A DNA stretch of 7,183 bases from Candidatus Dadabacteria bacterium. Lineage in GTDB: Bacteria > Desulfobacterota_D > UBA1144 > Nemesobacterales > UBA2774. A program made the position numbers and the translations under genes. Shown here piece by piece: positions 1 to 5,806 of this stretch. Numbering within the stretch: the first letter of the stretch is position 1; each line of letters begins with the position of its first letter. Location: contig DAOVUC010000085.1 of NCBI GenBank assembly GCA_030632765.1, forward strand, positions 1-7,183. Direction: 5' to 3'. The notes beneath the pieces were generated by a model. That model was not told the origin of the DNA. It saw nothing but the letters and a program-made list of their open reading frames with translations, and did not search any database.

Positions 1-60
1 AAAATGATGAAAGAACATCATAAGATGATGGACAAGAAACACAATCAGAAAAAGGACTAA
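1..60 (+). CDS. C-terminal end of an upstream gene, Met/His/Lys-rich tail (partial)
   Basis: Frame 1 is open from the window edge to a TAA at 58-60 and gives 19 residues dominated by Met, His and Lys (for example KMMKEHHKMMDKKH). A strong intrinsic terminator starts nine bases later, which supports this being a true gene end. Met/His-rich tails occur in periplasmic metal-handling proteins and in some small chaperone-like proteins, but too little is visible to assign a family. The start and most of the protein lie outside the window. Confidence 0.6.
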   Translation, partial: KMMKEHHKMMDKKHNQKKD

Positions 61-68
61 AGCATTTG

Positions 69-92
69 GGGGGGCACAAAGGTGTGTCCCCC
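69..92 (+). terminator. Rho-independent terminator of the upstream gene
   Basis: Six G plus CACA (69-78) pairs with TGTG plus TCCCCC (83-92), giving a 10-bp stem with one G-U pair and a four-base AAGG loop. It is followed by TTAATTTTAATATTT. It begins just after the stop of the partial upstream gene and separates it from the gene at 145. Confidence 0.85.
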
Positions 93-130
93 TTAATTTT
101 AATATTTGTAGCAGCCGGGGAATTTTTCTC

Positions 131-136
131 TATACT
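131..136 (+). promoter_or_regulatory. Candidate -10 box (TATACT) directly upstream of the 145 start
   Basis: TATACT lies nine bases before the ATG at 145. The expected start of transcription, about seven bases downstream, falls at roughly 142-144, so the message would be leaderless or almost so. No Shine-Dalgarno sequence precedes this ATG. The best -35 candidate (TTGTAG, 106-111) matches only 3 of 6 bases with a 19-bp spacer, so the promoter call is tentative. Confidence 0.35.
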
Positions 137-144
137 TTACCTTT

Positions 145-618
145 ATGACAAATCTTGATTTAAAACCTATATTCACAACAGTAGTTCTCTCCATCTTATT
201 CATAGTAAATCCCACCCTCGCATTCTCAAAAGATATTACAAAACAGGTTATCGAAGAAACCCCGCTAGATGAACAAATTACACTTTACTGCTTGATGTAC
301 TGTATAGGAAATGAACGGAAAGGAATATTAAAATCCGTTACCGTAAACAAGGCAAATAAAAATCAATATACTGTACGAGGTAAAGCTGCTTTACGAAATC
401 GCCAGGTAGCGCATAGCCCTTTAGAGTTCACAGTGTATGACCGAACTGTTATTGTTAATTCCATTGGAACCTTAAACCCCAAGACTTGCGAGCTCCGGGT
501 TGATGATGTTACTGTCGAAAATGACTTCCAAGATATTGTTACAAACCTTCTCAAAAGCCAGAGCGATGTAATAGGAAAAGTAGTCAAAGTCCCCAACTGC
601 AAAAACTTTCTCAACTAG
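145..618 (+). CDS. Secreted four-cysteine protein of unknown function
   Basis: This 157-residue protein has a Sec-type signal: a short N-region, a hydrophobic core at about residues 9-22, and a likely cleavage after Ala26 (TLA then FSK). The mature part is about 130 residues with exactly four cysteines: a CxxxC pair (C49, C53), C115 and C152. This would suit two disulfides in an oxidising periplasm. The middle is rich in alternating polar and hydrophobic residues, suggesting beta strands. I do not recognise the family. The next in-frame Met lies beyond the signal, so the ATG at 145 is the only sensible start, yet it has no Shine-Dalgarno sequence. A terminator isolates the gene from upstream and about 150 bp separates it from the next gene, so it is probably transcribed alone. 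Confidence 0.75.
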   Translation: MTNLDLKPIFTTVVLSILFIVNPTLAFSKDITKQVIEETPLDEQITLYCLMYCIGNERKGILKSVTVNKANKNQYTVRGKAALRNRQVAHSPLEFTVYDRTVIVNSIGTLNPKTCELRVDDVTVENDFQDIVTNLLKSQSDVIGKVVKVPNCKNFLN

Positions 619-632
619 TGGGCAATGTCCAC
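618..632 (+). terminator. Weak hairpin at the end of the 145-618 gene
   Basis: GTGGGC (618-623) pairs with GTCCAC (627-632), a 6-bp stem with one G-U pair and a three-base loop, starting on the last base of the TAG stop. It is followed by AT-rich sequence (ACATATATAATT) but no true T-run, so termination here is only possible. Confidence 0.3.
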
Positions 633-767
633 ACATATATAATTCCCAAGACCCGGCTCCGGGCTGTACATGTTAAGATCCTTTCCAGAAGTGAATTAGC
701 CGTATAGAGTTTTCCGCTCAAATTATATATATTTATGTTGTACAATCTAAACCAAGGAGGGTTTAAA

Positions 768-1181
768 ATGTCACGTAACGTAATCTTGATCGCAGTTATA
801 ATAGTAATTGCTTGGTATTTCTACATGAAAACCGAGAATAAACAAACGCAGGTAATAGAACCCGATACTACCAACCAGGAAATAAGCGCTCAGATAGATG
901 CCCCCGATTCAAACTCTGGAAACTCTGAGGATAAGGAGCTAATAGAGAACCTCTTTAAGGATGGAATCATATCCAAGATTGATGAGGACGGTGACACCCC
1001 GAAGGTCTATATTACAGCAGATTACTACAGGATCCCCAGCGTGGACAAAACGGCGATTATGAAAGTACTATACAAAAACTTCACATCGAATAACCCTGCC
1101 GTGACTTCTTTTACAGTTTATGATGCCAAATCCGGAGATGTAGTTGGAACTTACGACGAGACAGGATTTAAAGATAATTAA
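768..1181 (+). CDS. Single-pass membrane protein with a domain shared with the lipoprotein at 4562-4951
   Basis: The chosen ATG at 768 has an excellent SD (AAGGAGGG, 754-761) six bases upstream. An in-frame ATG at 735 would add 11 residues that look like untranslated leader. The 137-residue protein opens with a short basic N-terminus and a hydrophobic anchor (about residues 5-18), then a polar Asn/Gln/Glu/Asp-rich linker to about residue 60, then a folded domain of about 80 residues. That domain aligns without gaps to the C-terminal part of the lipoprotein encoded at 4562-4951: 18 of 79 positions are identical, with a conserved TVYD/TIYD block followed by G and then GT. The domain probably faces the periplasm. 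Its function is not recognised. The gene forms a unit with the one at 1194, 12 bp downstream. Confidence 0.8.
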   Translation: MSRNVILIAVIIVIAWYFYMKTENKQTQVIEPDTTNQEISAQIDAPDSNSGNSEDKELIENLFKDGIISKIDEDGDTPKVYITADYYRIPSVDKTAIMKVLYKNFTSNNPAVTSFTVYDAKSGDVVGTYDETGFKDN

Positions 1182-1193
1182 GGGATAATTAAT

Positions 1194-1403
1194 ATGGGAC
1201 ACTCAAAAAAACATAAGCATGCAAGTAATAGCAAAAGCAGTACCGGAATTTCCGCGCGGGGCAGAAAAAAAGCTTTTTGGCTGCTTATCATACTTGGAGT
1301 AGTAGTTATGCTGGTCTATGCCCTTTCATTTCAGGACGCGGAAGATTCTGAGTTGATTCAAGAAACACAGCCGCAAAGCGGACAACTAGAAACAACCCAA
1401 TAA
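1194..1403 (+). CDS. Small single-pass membrane protein with a basic His/Lys N-terminus
   Basis: This 69-residue protein begins with a Lys/His/Ser-rich segment (MGHSKKHKHASNSKSS), continues with a basic stretch (RGRKK), and has one strong transmembrane segment at about residues 28-45. It ends with an acidic, Gln-rich tail. By the positive-inside rule the basic N-terminus is cytoplasmic and the tail periplasmic. The start lies 12 bp after the preceding stop, and a short purine SD (AAGGG, 1180-1184) overlaps that stop, so the two are almost certainly cotranscribed and perhaps translationally coupled. No family is recognised. The short length is the main reason for caution; membrane topology and context favour a real gene. 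Confidence 0.7.
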   Translation: MGHSKKHKHASNSKSSTGISARGRKKAFWLLIILGVVVMLVYALSFQDAEDSELIQETQPQSGQLETTQ

Positions 1404-1419
1404 GGGCGAGCGGCTCTTA
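1401..1419 (+). terminator. Weak hairpin overlapping the stop of 1194-1403
   Basis: TAAGGGC (1401-1407) pairs with GCTCTTA (1413-1419), a 7-bp stem with one G-U pair and a five-base loop, beginning at the TAA stop. Only a mixed ACTATTTATAT tract follows, so it is a weak terminator candidate. Confidence 0.3.
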
Positions 1420-1569
1420 CTATTTATATGGCTAGAAACCATGCCCGCAGCATAACCGTCTCTATGCTTTAATTAGCACTTAGGATAAAATATTATACAA
1501 AGGAATCTCTTTAGATTTAGTAACGGTAGATAATTAAGCCTAACACGCTTATATTCAACCCTAACGAAC

Positions 1570-1872
1570 ATGACTAAGAACTCGATCACGTTTGGTGACC
1601 TAATTTTAGTAGTTGATGAAATCACGATGGTTATAAGCGGTGATATCATTTGCACTTTTCATCTAAGCCACAAAGGTGAGCCCAAGAACGTACTTGTCGA
1701 GCTCTACGGAGAAGTGAGTGATGGTCAGCTTGAAGTTCTCTGCAAAACCCAATTAACGGCGAGGCGGTTTGAGATATTCTCCCGCTTCTTACACATGTAT
1801 GAACAAAATATAATTAGATTTTTTAAAGAACTAACTGAAGGCACAACCCCCTATATGTTTAAGGACAATTAG
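1570..1872 (+). CDS. Small cytoplasmic protein of unknown function (100 aa)
   Basis: There is no signal peptide or membrane segment. The first half is predicted to be beta-rich (alternating hydrophobics such as DLILVVDEITMVI). The second half has an amphipathic helix-like stretch (RFEIFSRFLHMYEQNIIRFF). No family is recognised. No Shine-Dalgarno sequence precedes the ATG. A TATATT box at 1550-1555 would put transcription initiation near 1562, leaving a leader of only about eight bases, a pattern similar to the gene at 145. About 166 bp separates it from the previous gene and it converges with the acetyltransferase gene. Amino-acid composition and length support a real gene, but the start and the call are less certain than for its neighbours. 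Confidence 0.55.
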   Translation: MTKNSITFGDLILVVDEITMVISGDIICTFHLSHKGEPKNVLVELYGEVSDGQLEVLCKTQLTARRFEIFSRFLHMYEQNIIRFFKELTEGTTPYMFKDN

Positions 1873-1966
1873 GCGCATAGAATACGCTCTCGTTATATTT
1901 CCAGGGGAAACCACAAGCTATATTGAAATTGTTCGCCCGTATGTACGAAAAATTGCAGGGGTCAAG

Positions 1967-2464
1967 CTATAGCTCGTCAAAGAAGGGGTGGTAGAAGACC
2001 TCGCCTCTCATGCCGTCCAGCGCGCCCGGCATGAGCTCGATCACAAAAAAATAAGGCGAGAATTCATCATTTTTATAATAGATTTGTTTTCTTGAGGCAG
2101 GCTCAAATCCAAATTTGCCGTAATACTCAGGCTCACCCAGGACAAAAACAGCTCCTAACCCGCCACAGAATAGAAGACCTTCGGTAATAAGAGCGGAACC
2201 GATACCCTGCCCTTGCCTCTTAGAACTCACAGCCATAGGTCCGAGTCCCATAGCTTGAAATTTTGTATTGCCCACTATAACCGGAGTAAAAAGAATATGC
2301 CCCAAAACAATCCCATCCTCTTTGGCAACAAGAGAAATAAAAGGGTCAACGACCCCTCTTAATTTATCAACCAGCCTTGCCTCTGCATCGGTTTCAAATG
2401 CTTGTGAATTAATATCATAGATCGATTGATAGTCCCGGGGCTTTTCTGGAATTATGTGAATCAT
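1967..2464 (-). CDS. yhbS: YhbS-type GNAT family N-acetyltransferase
   Basis: This is a 165-residue GNAT-fold acetyltransferase, predicted to move an acetyl group from acetyl-CoA to an unidentified amine in the cytoplasm. The pyrophosphate-binding loop (motif A) is clear: MAVSSKRQGQGIGSALI at about residues 77-93, with the Q/R-x-x-G-x-G/A signature. The preceding GLGPMAV strand and the later VLGEPEYYGKFGFEPA block are hallmarks of the YhbS group (COG3153), as is the N-terminal FETDAEARLVDKLR segment. The length matches the E. coli YhbS class (about 167 residues). The substrate of these proteins cannot be read from sequence. The ATG at 2464 lacks an obvious SD, but the N-terminus aligns well with the family. 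The gene stands alone, convergent with 1570-1872 and divergent from 2635-3300. Confidence 0.9.
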   Translation of the reverse strand: MIHIIPEKPRDYQSIYDINSQAFETDAEARLVDKLRGVVDPFISLVAKEDGIVLGHILFTPVIVGNTKFQAMGLGPMAVSSKRQGQGIGSALITEGLLFCGGLGAVFVLGEPEYYGKFGFEPASRKQIYYKNDEFSPYFFVIELMPGALDGMRGEVFYHPFFDEL

Positions 2465-2617
2465 ATATTATATTATTCCCGAATTTGGAAAGGATTGCAT
2501 GAATTATGATAATATACGTATCCCGGGGTTATCCAGACTGCGCTTATAATAATTTTTCATAAATATACTCATAAATCTTAAAAAGTTAGGTACAATTATC
2601 ACAATTCAATTACTACC

Positions 2618-2626
2618 AAAAGGAGA
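2618..2626 (+). promoter_or_regulatory. Ribosome binding site that fixes a TTG start
   Basis: AAAAGGAGA at 2618-2626 places its GGAG core (2622-2625) nine bases before the TTG at 2635. No ATG or GTG in this frame lies near this strong SD, so it identifies TTG as the start codon. Confidence 0.8.
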
Positions 2627-2634
2627 GTCACACG

Positions 2635-3300
2635 TTGCAAAGTTATATAAAACTACTAACGCTCATAATAATTACCCTTTTTATGTACTCTTGTTCCGAC
2701 GATCAAAACCCAACAGGAGAGAACGATACACTACCGCCTCAAATAGAAGAAGCTAAAAACAAAGAAACTGAGACTGAAGATTCACAGGCAGCGCAACTAT
2801 ATGATTTCAGAGGTGCCATGTGGGGAATGTCGATGGAAGAAGTCATGGAGAGTGAGAAAATTGAGCCGAAGATCAAAACGGAAAACACTCTTGATTACAA
2901 AATATTTCTGATGGGTATGCAGACACAGATCGGATATACCTTTAAAGATAACAAACTCATTCGCGCCGGATTTTTCTTCAGTACAAAGCTCATGATACTA
3001 AATGAATATCCTGAAAAGTTTGAAGAAATTAAAAAGGAGTTAATAAAATCCAATGGCGAGCCTGTTATTGATACGGTACAACAAATAGACCCGTCTCAAA
3101 AGATTGACGAGGCCGATATGGGCCAGGCAACATGTAATGGCGAGGTAATCTACGCCGCTCAGTGGGACCTGCCCTCAACCGATATTCAGCTAGTTTTAAG
3201 AGGTGAGAACTCTGAGTGCGTACTTACAGTCCTCTATATAAGTGAGGAAGGATTACGTCAAATGCTATCGGATCGCTTGGAAAAAAAGCAGGGATCATAA
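2635..3300 (+). CDS. Lipoprotein with an FRGxxWGMSxEEV-type domain
   Basis: The protein starts at TTG and has 221 residues. Residues 1-19 form a lipoprotein signal (KLL, then a hydrophobic core, ending MYS) before Cys20. The lipobox is slightly unusual, with Met at -3 and Tyr at -2. A low-complexity acidic tether follows (about 21-55). The folded part opens with FRGAMWGMSMEEV (58-70). Motifs of this form (F-x-G-x-x-W-G-x-S-x-E-E-V) recur at the start of a domain in many uncharacterised exported bacterial proteins. Later come a YTFKDNKLIRAGFFF strand block (101-115) and an acidic/basic helix (about 127-139). Two further cysteines (C167, C195) could form a disulfide. Sorting to the outer membrane is likely but not shown. 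The role is unknown. It is monocistronic and converges with the haem protein gene. Confidence 0.85.
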   Translation: MQSYIKLLTLIIITLFMYSCSDDQNPTGENDTLPPQIEEAKNKETETEDSQAAQLYDFRGAMWGMSMEEVMESEKIEPKIKTENTLDYKIFLMGMQTQIGYTFKDNKLIRAGFFFSTKLMILNEYPEKFEEIKKELIKSNGEPVIDTVQQIDPSQKIDEADMGQATCNGEVIYAAQWDLPSTDIQLVLRGENSECVLTVLYISEEGLRQMLSDRLEKKQGS

Positions 3301-3324
3301 AATCTCTACCGTCCGTACAAGCAT

Positions 3325-3750
3325 TTAGTGTGGCCCCCCACTCTGCACCCAGTTCTTTAAAGTCTCCTTATCCGCACCTGAGAGCTTTGCCTCAGGATGA
3401 AGGGGCAGATAGTACCAAAGAGGCATCTCGCCTTCTTCCACATCCTCCCAGGTCTCTTTGAGATCTTCAGCCTTGTCCTTAGCGCTGTAAGATTGCCAGT
3501 CCGAGAAATTCAAATACTCCCTCCCCTCATTAACGTCACTCACCACAAGCCAGGACACAGGGGCAATTTTTGAGTACCATGGCCATGAATTCTCATTTGA
3601 ATGACAGTCGTAGCATGAGTTCCTAAGGACATCCATTACATTCTCGGGAGCTTTGATCTCCCCGGTCACAGGCGGGTTTGTCCTGCTCACCGGAACAAAC
3701 TGGATACCTATGAAAGCTACAATGATAACAATAACGATGACCCTGATCAT
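3325..3750 (-). CDS. Membrane-anchored haem-binding domain protein (CxxCH)
   Basis: This 141-residue protein has an N-terminal anchor (about residues 2-20, IVIVIIVAFIGIQ) and a periplasmic domain with one c-type haem attachment site, CYDCH (C46, C49, H50). It is followed closely by SNENSWPWYSKIAPVSW, the signature of the haem-binding domain family (Pfam Haem_bd, PF14376). MPLWYYLPLHPEAKLS (from about residue 109) is also typical, and its Met or His could be the second iron ligand. The protein probably handles electrons or senses redox state in the periplasm; no partner is encoded nearby. An ATG at 3768 would extend it by six residues, but that ATG overlaps the GGAGGT SD (3761-3766) that serves the ATG at 3750, so the shorter form is preferred. 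It lies 133 bp downstream of the SRAP gene and may be cotranscribed. Confidence 0.9.
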   Translation of the reverse strand: MIRVIVIVIIVAFIGIQFVPVSRTNPPVTGEIKAPENVMDVLRNSCYDCHSNENSWPWYSKIAPVSWLVVSDVNEGREYLNFSDWQSYSAKDKAEDLKETWEDVEEGEMPLWYYLPLHPEAKLSGADKETLKNWVQSGGPH

Positions 3751-3883
3751 ATTCCCTTGCACCTCCATTTAAACAAGTGGTCTTAGTAAAGTTATAAACA
3801 AAAATTTAGCAAAAACAAGTATGTCGATAAAATATTAAGAAAGCCGTATTAAAACTTGTCTAAGAATAATTTAGAGGGAATTT

Positions 3884-4558
3884 CTAATTTGCGGGAACCA
3901 CGCACTCGGGCGCATCATTTTTGGGAGAGTTCACTATTGCGGAGACTTTATAACATTCCATTTTTTCAGCGCTGTAAGGCTTCAAAAGAGACAGGACAGC
4001 TTTTGAATCGGTGATCTCGGGATCAAGCCACCTGGCTTCATCACTCTCATTTAAAATAGCCGGCATACGGTTGTGAATTGGCTCCATGAGTTCATTAGGT
4101 GAAGTGGTTATTATTGTAAATGTCCGAAGTTTTTGAGCCCCCTTTTCCCATAAATCCCAAAGCCCCGCAAAAGCGAAAGGCTCACCCGACTTAAGCCTGA
4201 AAAAATAGGGGATTTTTGTTTTCTTATCCACCTTGTACCATTCATAAAACCCGTCCGCCATAACGAGACAGCGCCTTTTTTTTAGCGGCCCCCTAAAGCT
4301 TGGTTTTCCCTCTATCCCCTCAGCTCTGGCGTTAATCATCTTATAGCCTATCTTAGGGTCTTTCGACCAGTGAGGCACCAACCCCCAGCGCATCATTTTG
4401 AGAACACGTCTGTCCTGACTGACGATTAAAACCGGATGCTCCTGAGAGGGCGCGATATTATAGCGGGGCTCAAGCATAACCCCGCCCAAAGAATCATCAA
4501 ACCCAAAGCGGCGGCGGAGCTCCTCTTCACTGCTCTTCTTAACAAACCTTCCGCACAA
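3884..4558 (-). CDS. yedK: SRAP domain protein (YedK/HMCES family), abasic-site DNA-protein crosslink shield
   Basis: SRAP proteins covalently cap abasic sites in single-stranded DNA through the N-terminal cysteine, shielding them from cleavage and error-prone bypass. All expected active-site elements are present: Cys2 exposed after Met removal (MCGRF), PRYNIAPSQ (31-39), NARAE with Asn76, DGFYEW with Glu106, and IHNRMP with His162. These match Cys2, Asn75, Glu105 and His160 of E. coli YedK, and 224 residues is the usual length. The start is TTG: an in-frame TGA lies two codons upstream and catalysis needs Cys at position 2, so no other start is possible. That TGA is the stop of the lipoprotein gene 4562-4951, in the same frame. 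An ATG at 4565-4563 is out of frame and would encode only eight residues. The GGGGGA ribosome site lies inside the upstream gene, implying translational coupling. Confidence 0.95.
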   Translation of the reverse strand: MCGRFVKKSSEEELRRRFGFDDSLGGVMLEPRYNIAPSQEHPVLIVSQDRRVLKMMRWGLVPHWSKDPKIGYKMINARAEGIEGKPSFRGPLKKRRCLVMADGFYEWYKVDKKTKIPYFFRLKSGEPFAFAGLWDLWEKGAQKLRTFTIITTSPNELMEPIHNRMPAILNESDEARWLDPEITDSKAVLSLLKPYSAEKMECYKVSAIVNSPKNDAPECVVPAN

Positions 4559-4561
4559 AAC

Positions 4562-4951
4562 TCATTCCCCCATAAGGAGTCCCTTTCTCCCGAACGTGCC
4601 AATTTCATTGCCCGTATCTTCATCATATATTGTAAGCACACCTAGGCTTCTGTCCTGTGTAATGAAGTAATACCAGACTACATTCAAAAGCGATGCTTGC
4701 TCGCCCTTCGAAAGGAGATAAAATGGCTGCGTTACGTATATGTACGGCTCCCCACTTGGGTTTTCTATCCTGGAGGCAAGTCCTCCATCTAACATACCGT
4801 CAATTATTTCTTTTCGATGACCTTGTAAGTGTTTAGTATCTTCAATCCGTTTATCAAGGTCTTCATCTGAGTTCTGTTTACAAGAAATCCCGTAACCTCC
4901 TATAAAAAGCATTAAAAAGATTAGCCATAATATGTGTTTATTCTTTTTCAT
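4562..4951 (-). CDS. Lipoprotein with a domain shared with the membrane protein at 768-1181
   Basis: This 129-residue protein has a basic N-terminus (MKKNKH), a hydrophobic core, and Cys24 in the context GISC, a plausible though non-canonical lipobox (Gly at -3). After a charged linker, the domain from about residue 48 to the end is homologous to that of 768-1181. The alignment has no gaps over 79 positions, 18 of them identical, including G-x-x-S-[KR]-I, P-x-x-Y-x-T and T-[VI]-Y-D-x-x-x-G. Function unknown; a lipid-anchored periplasmic role is inferred. The ATG at 4951 has an AAGGGAG SD (4956-4962) four bases upstream. It lies 48 bp after the upstream lipoprotein gene and is followed directly by the SRAP gene, so a three-gene operon is likely. 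Confidence 0.8.
   Translation of the reverse strand: MKKNKHILWLIFLMLFIGGYGISCKQNSDEDLDKRIEDTKHLQGHRKEIIDGMLDGGLASRIENPSGEPYIYVTQPFYLLSKGEQASLLNVVWYYFITQDRSLGVLTIYDEDTGNEIGTFGRKGLLMGE
4566..4571 (-). promoter_or_regulatory. Ribosome binding site for the SRAP gene, inside the upstream coding region
   Basis: GGGGGA on the - strand (4571 to 4566) lies in the last sense codons of the lipoprotein gene, seven bases before the TTG start at 4558. Ribosomes terminating at the TGA (4564-4562) would be in place to restart, which could compensate for the weak TTG start. Confidence 0.6.
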
Positions 4952-4999
4952 AGAACTCCCTTATTTATTAACATTTAGCAGCCTCAAACCGGGGGAAGG

Positions 5000-5422
5000 T
5001 CAAAACTGAACAAGGTCGCACGCAACCGAGATATCGCCAAAGTCGTCCGACACCTGATCAAATGCCAGATTGCCTATAGTAACCCCACCCTGAGAGAATA
5101 CGTTTCCTTCTATTTTTGTTAACATACCGGTTCCCTCTAGTGTCTCAAAATCTATTCTTCCGCACTGGTCCTGATTAAATATAAAGTCACCAATATCACT
5201 TCTTACACCTGTAAAATCCCCAAACAATCCCATAGTGAAAACTGTCTCCCCACCTCGTTTACAATCCCACTGTGAGGACTGCAGTTCCATTGACGGGCCA
5301 TTATAAAATATGTTTAAATCAAAATTGCACTTTTGCCCAACGTCGCCACAGCCGCCTATGTTGCCTGTAACAAGGATCAAAAATAAAGCCACTACAAATA
5401 AACTCGAAATTATATTTCTCAT
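5000..5422 (-). CDS. Small cysteine-rich lipoprotein of unknown function
   Basis: From the ATG at 5422 the protein has 140 residues. The hydrophobic signal (about 8-20) ends in IGGC, a good lipobox with lipidated Cys25. Four more cysteines (C32, C54, C87, C135) are evenly spread and could make two disulfides. The mature part is rich in Gly, Asp and Phe with repeated short beta-like segments (DFTGV, DFIF, GNVFSQGGVTIGNLAF). No family is recognised. In-frame ATGs at 5449 and 5434 would add nine or six residues, but the SD GGGAG (5428-5432) sits five bases before the ATG at 5422, and that start gives the more usual lipoprotein N-terminus (MRN followed by the core). It is probably the first gene of the - strand block leading to the SRAP gene. 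Confidence 0.75.
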   Translation of the reverse strand: MRNIISSLFVVALFLILVTGNIGGCGDVGQKCNFDLNIFYNGPSMELQSSQWDCKRGGETVFTMGLFGDFTGVRSDIGDFIFNQDQCGRIDFETLEGTGMLTKIEGNVFSQGGVTIGNLAFDQVSDDFGDISVACDLVQF

Positions 5423-5445
5423 ATCATCTCCCATAGTGATTCTAT

Positions 5446-5483
5446 GCAATTAAAATCTAAGCCGGGCAATTAATATCTAAGCC
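5446..5483. repeat. Two tandem copies of an 18-bp direct repeat, period 20 bp
   Basis: GCAATTAAAATCTAAGCC (5446-5463) and GCAATTAATATCTAAGCC (5466-5483) differ at one base and start 20 bp apart, about two turns of the helix. They lie 24 to 61 bp upstream of the ATG at 5422, where a regulator of the - strand block could bind. Confidence 0.6.
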
Positions 5484-5806
5484 CGCAACTCCGGTAGTTT
5501 TTCCGCAACCGTAAACTCTTAGTATACTAAAATTATCAAACGAAACGAAATAATCTTTTTATTTTTTTCTCGAGGGACTTGTTTAGCTTCTTGGAAACGG
5601 AGAAAGGAATTAATCTCTATACTATATGGAGTGCAATAATATTTCTTTAATAAGGATAAGCTACATAAACTCTTTATATTGAGAGCTTATACAAACTAAG
5701 CAATATATTCTATGACTATCAATCAGAACACTCAGCGTATTCAGGCAATAGTGGCGATAAAACTACACTTCTTTTAGTCCAGATAGCCGTCACACCCATA
5801 TCATGC
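5450..5806. other. Gene-free region upstream of the - strand block
   Basis: No credible coding sequence is seen in these 357 bases. They hold most of the 20-bp-period direct repeat and a possible - strand -10 box (TATACT read from 5526 to 5521) without a good -35. There are also T-rich runs around 5556-5568 and an inverted repeat ATAAGCT/AGCTTAT (5656-5662 and 5684-5690) with a 21-base spacer. None of the last three has a clear assigned role. Confidence 0.5.

Noticed and set aside
363..614. Open frame on the - strand inside the secreted-protein gene
   Set aside because: Antisense to a gene with a clear signal peptide; the product has no recognisable features and no SD. The same reasoning removes the antisense or overlapping frames at 1473-1655, 4426-4641, 4436-4645 and 6397-6594.
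652..663. Terminator CCCGG-CT-CCGGG
   Set aside because: The loop is too tight for the full stem, it is not followed by a T-run, and it is more than 30 bases after the stop codon.
735..767. Longer start for the 768-1181 gene
   Set aside because: The extra 11 residues span the strong SD at 754-761, which is ideally placed for the ATG at 768.
3325..3350. Bidirectional terminator between 3300 and 3325
   Set aside because: The GTGG/CCAC arms are only 4 bp, lie within the 3' end of the haem gene, and have no T-run on either side.
145..5422. Homology between the four-cysteine proteins at 145-618 and 5000-5422
   Set aside because: Only a short local resemblance around one cysteine (IG-x-x-x-N then Cys) was seen; spacing of the other cysteines differs and no longer alignment holds.
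5591..5623. Forward promoter TTGGAA with TATACT
   Set aside because: The spacer is 21 bp and no + strand gene lies downstream before 6404.
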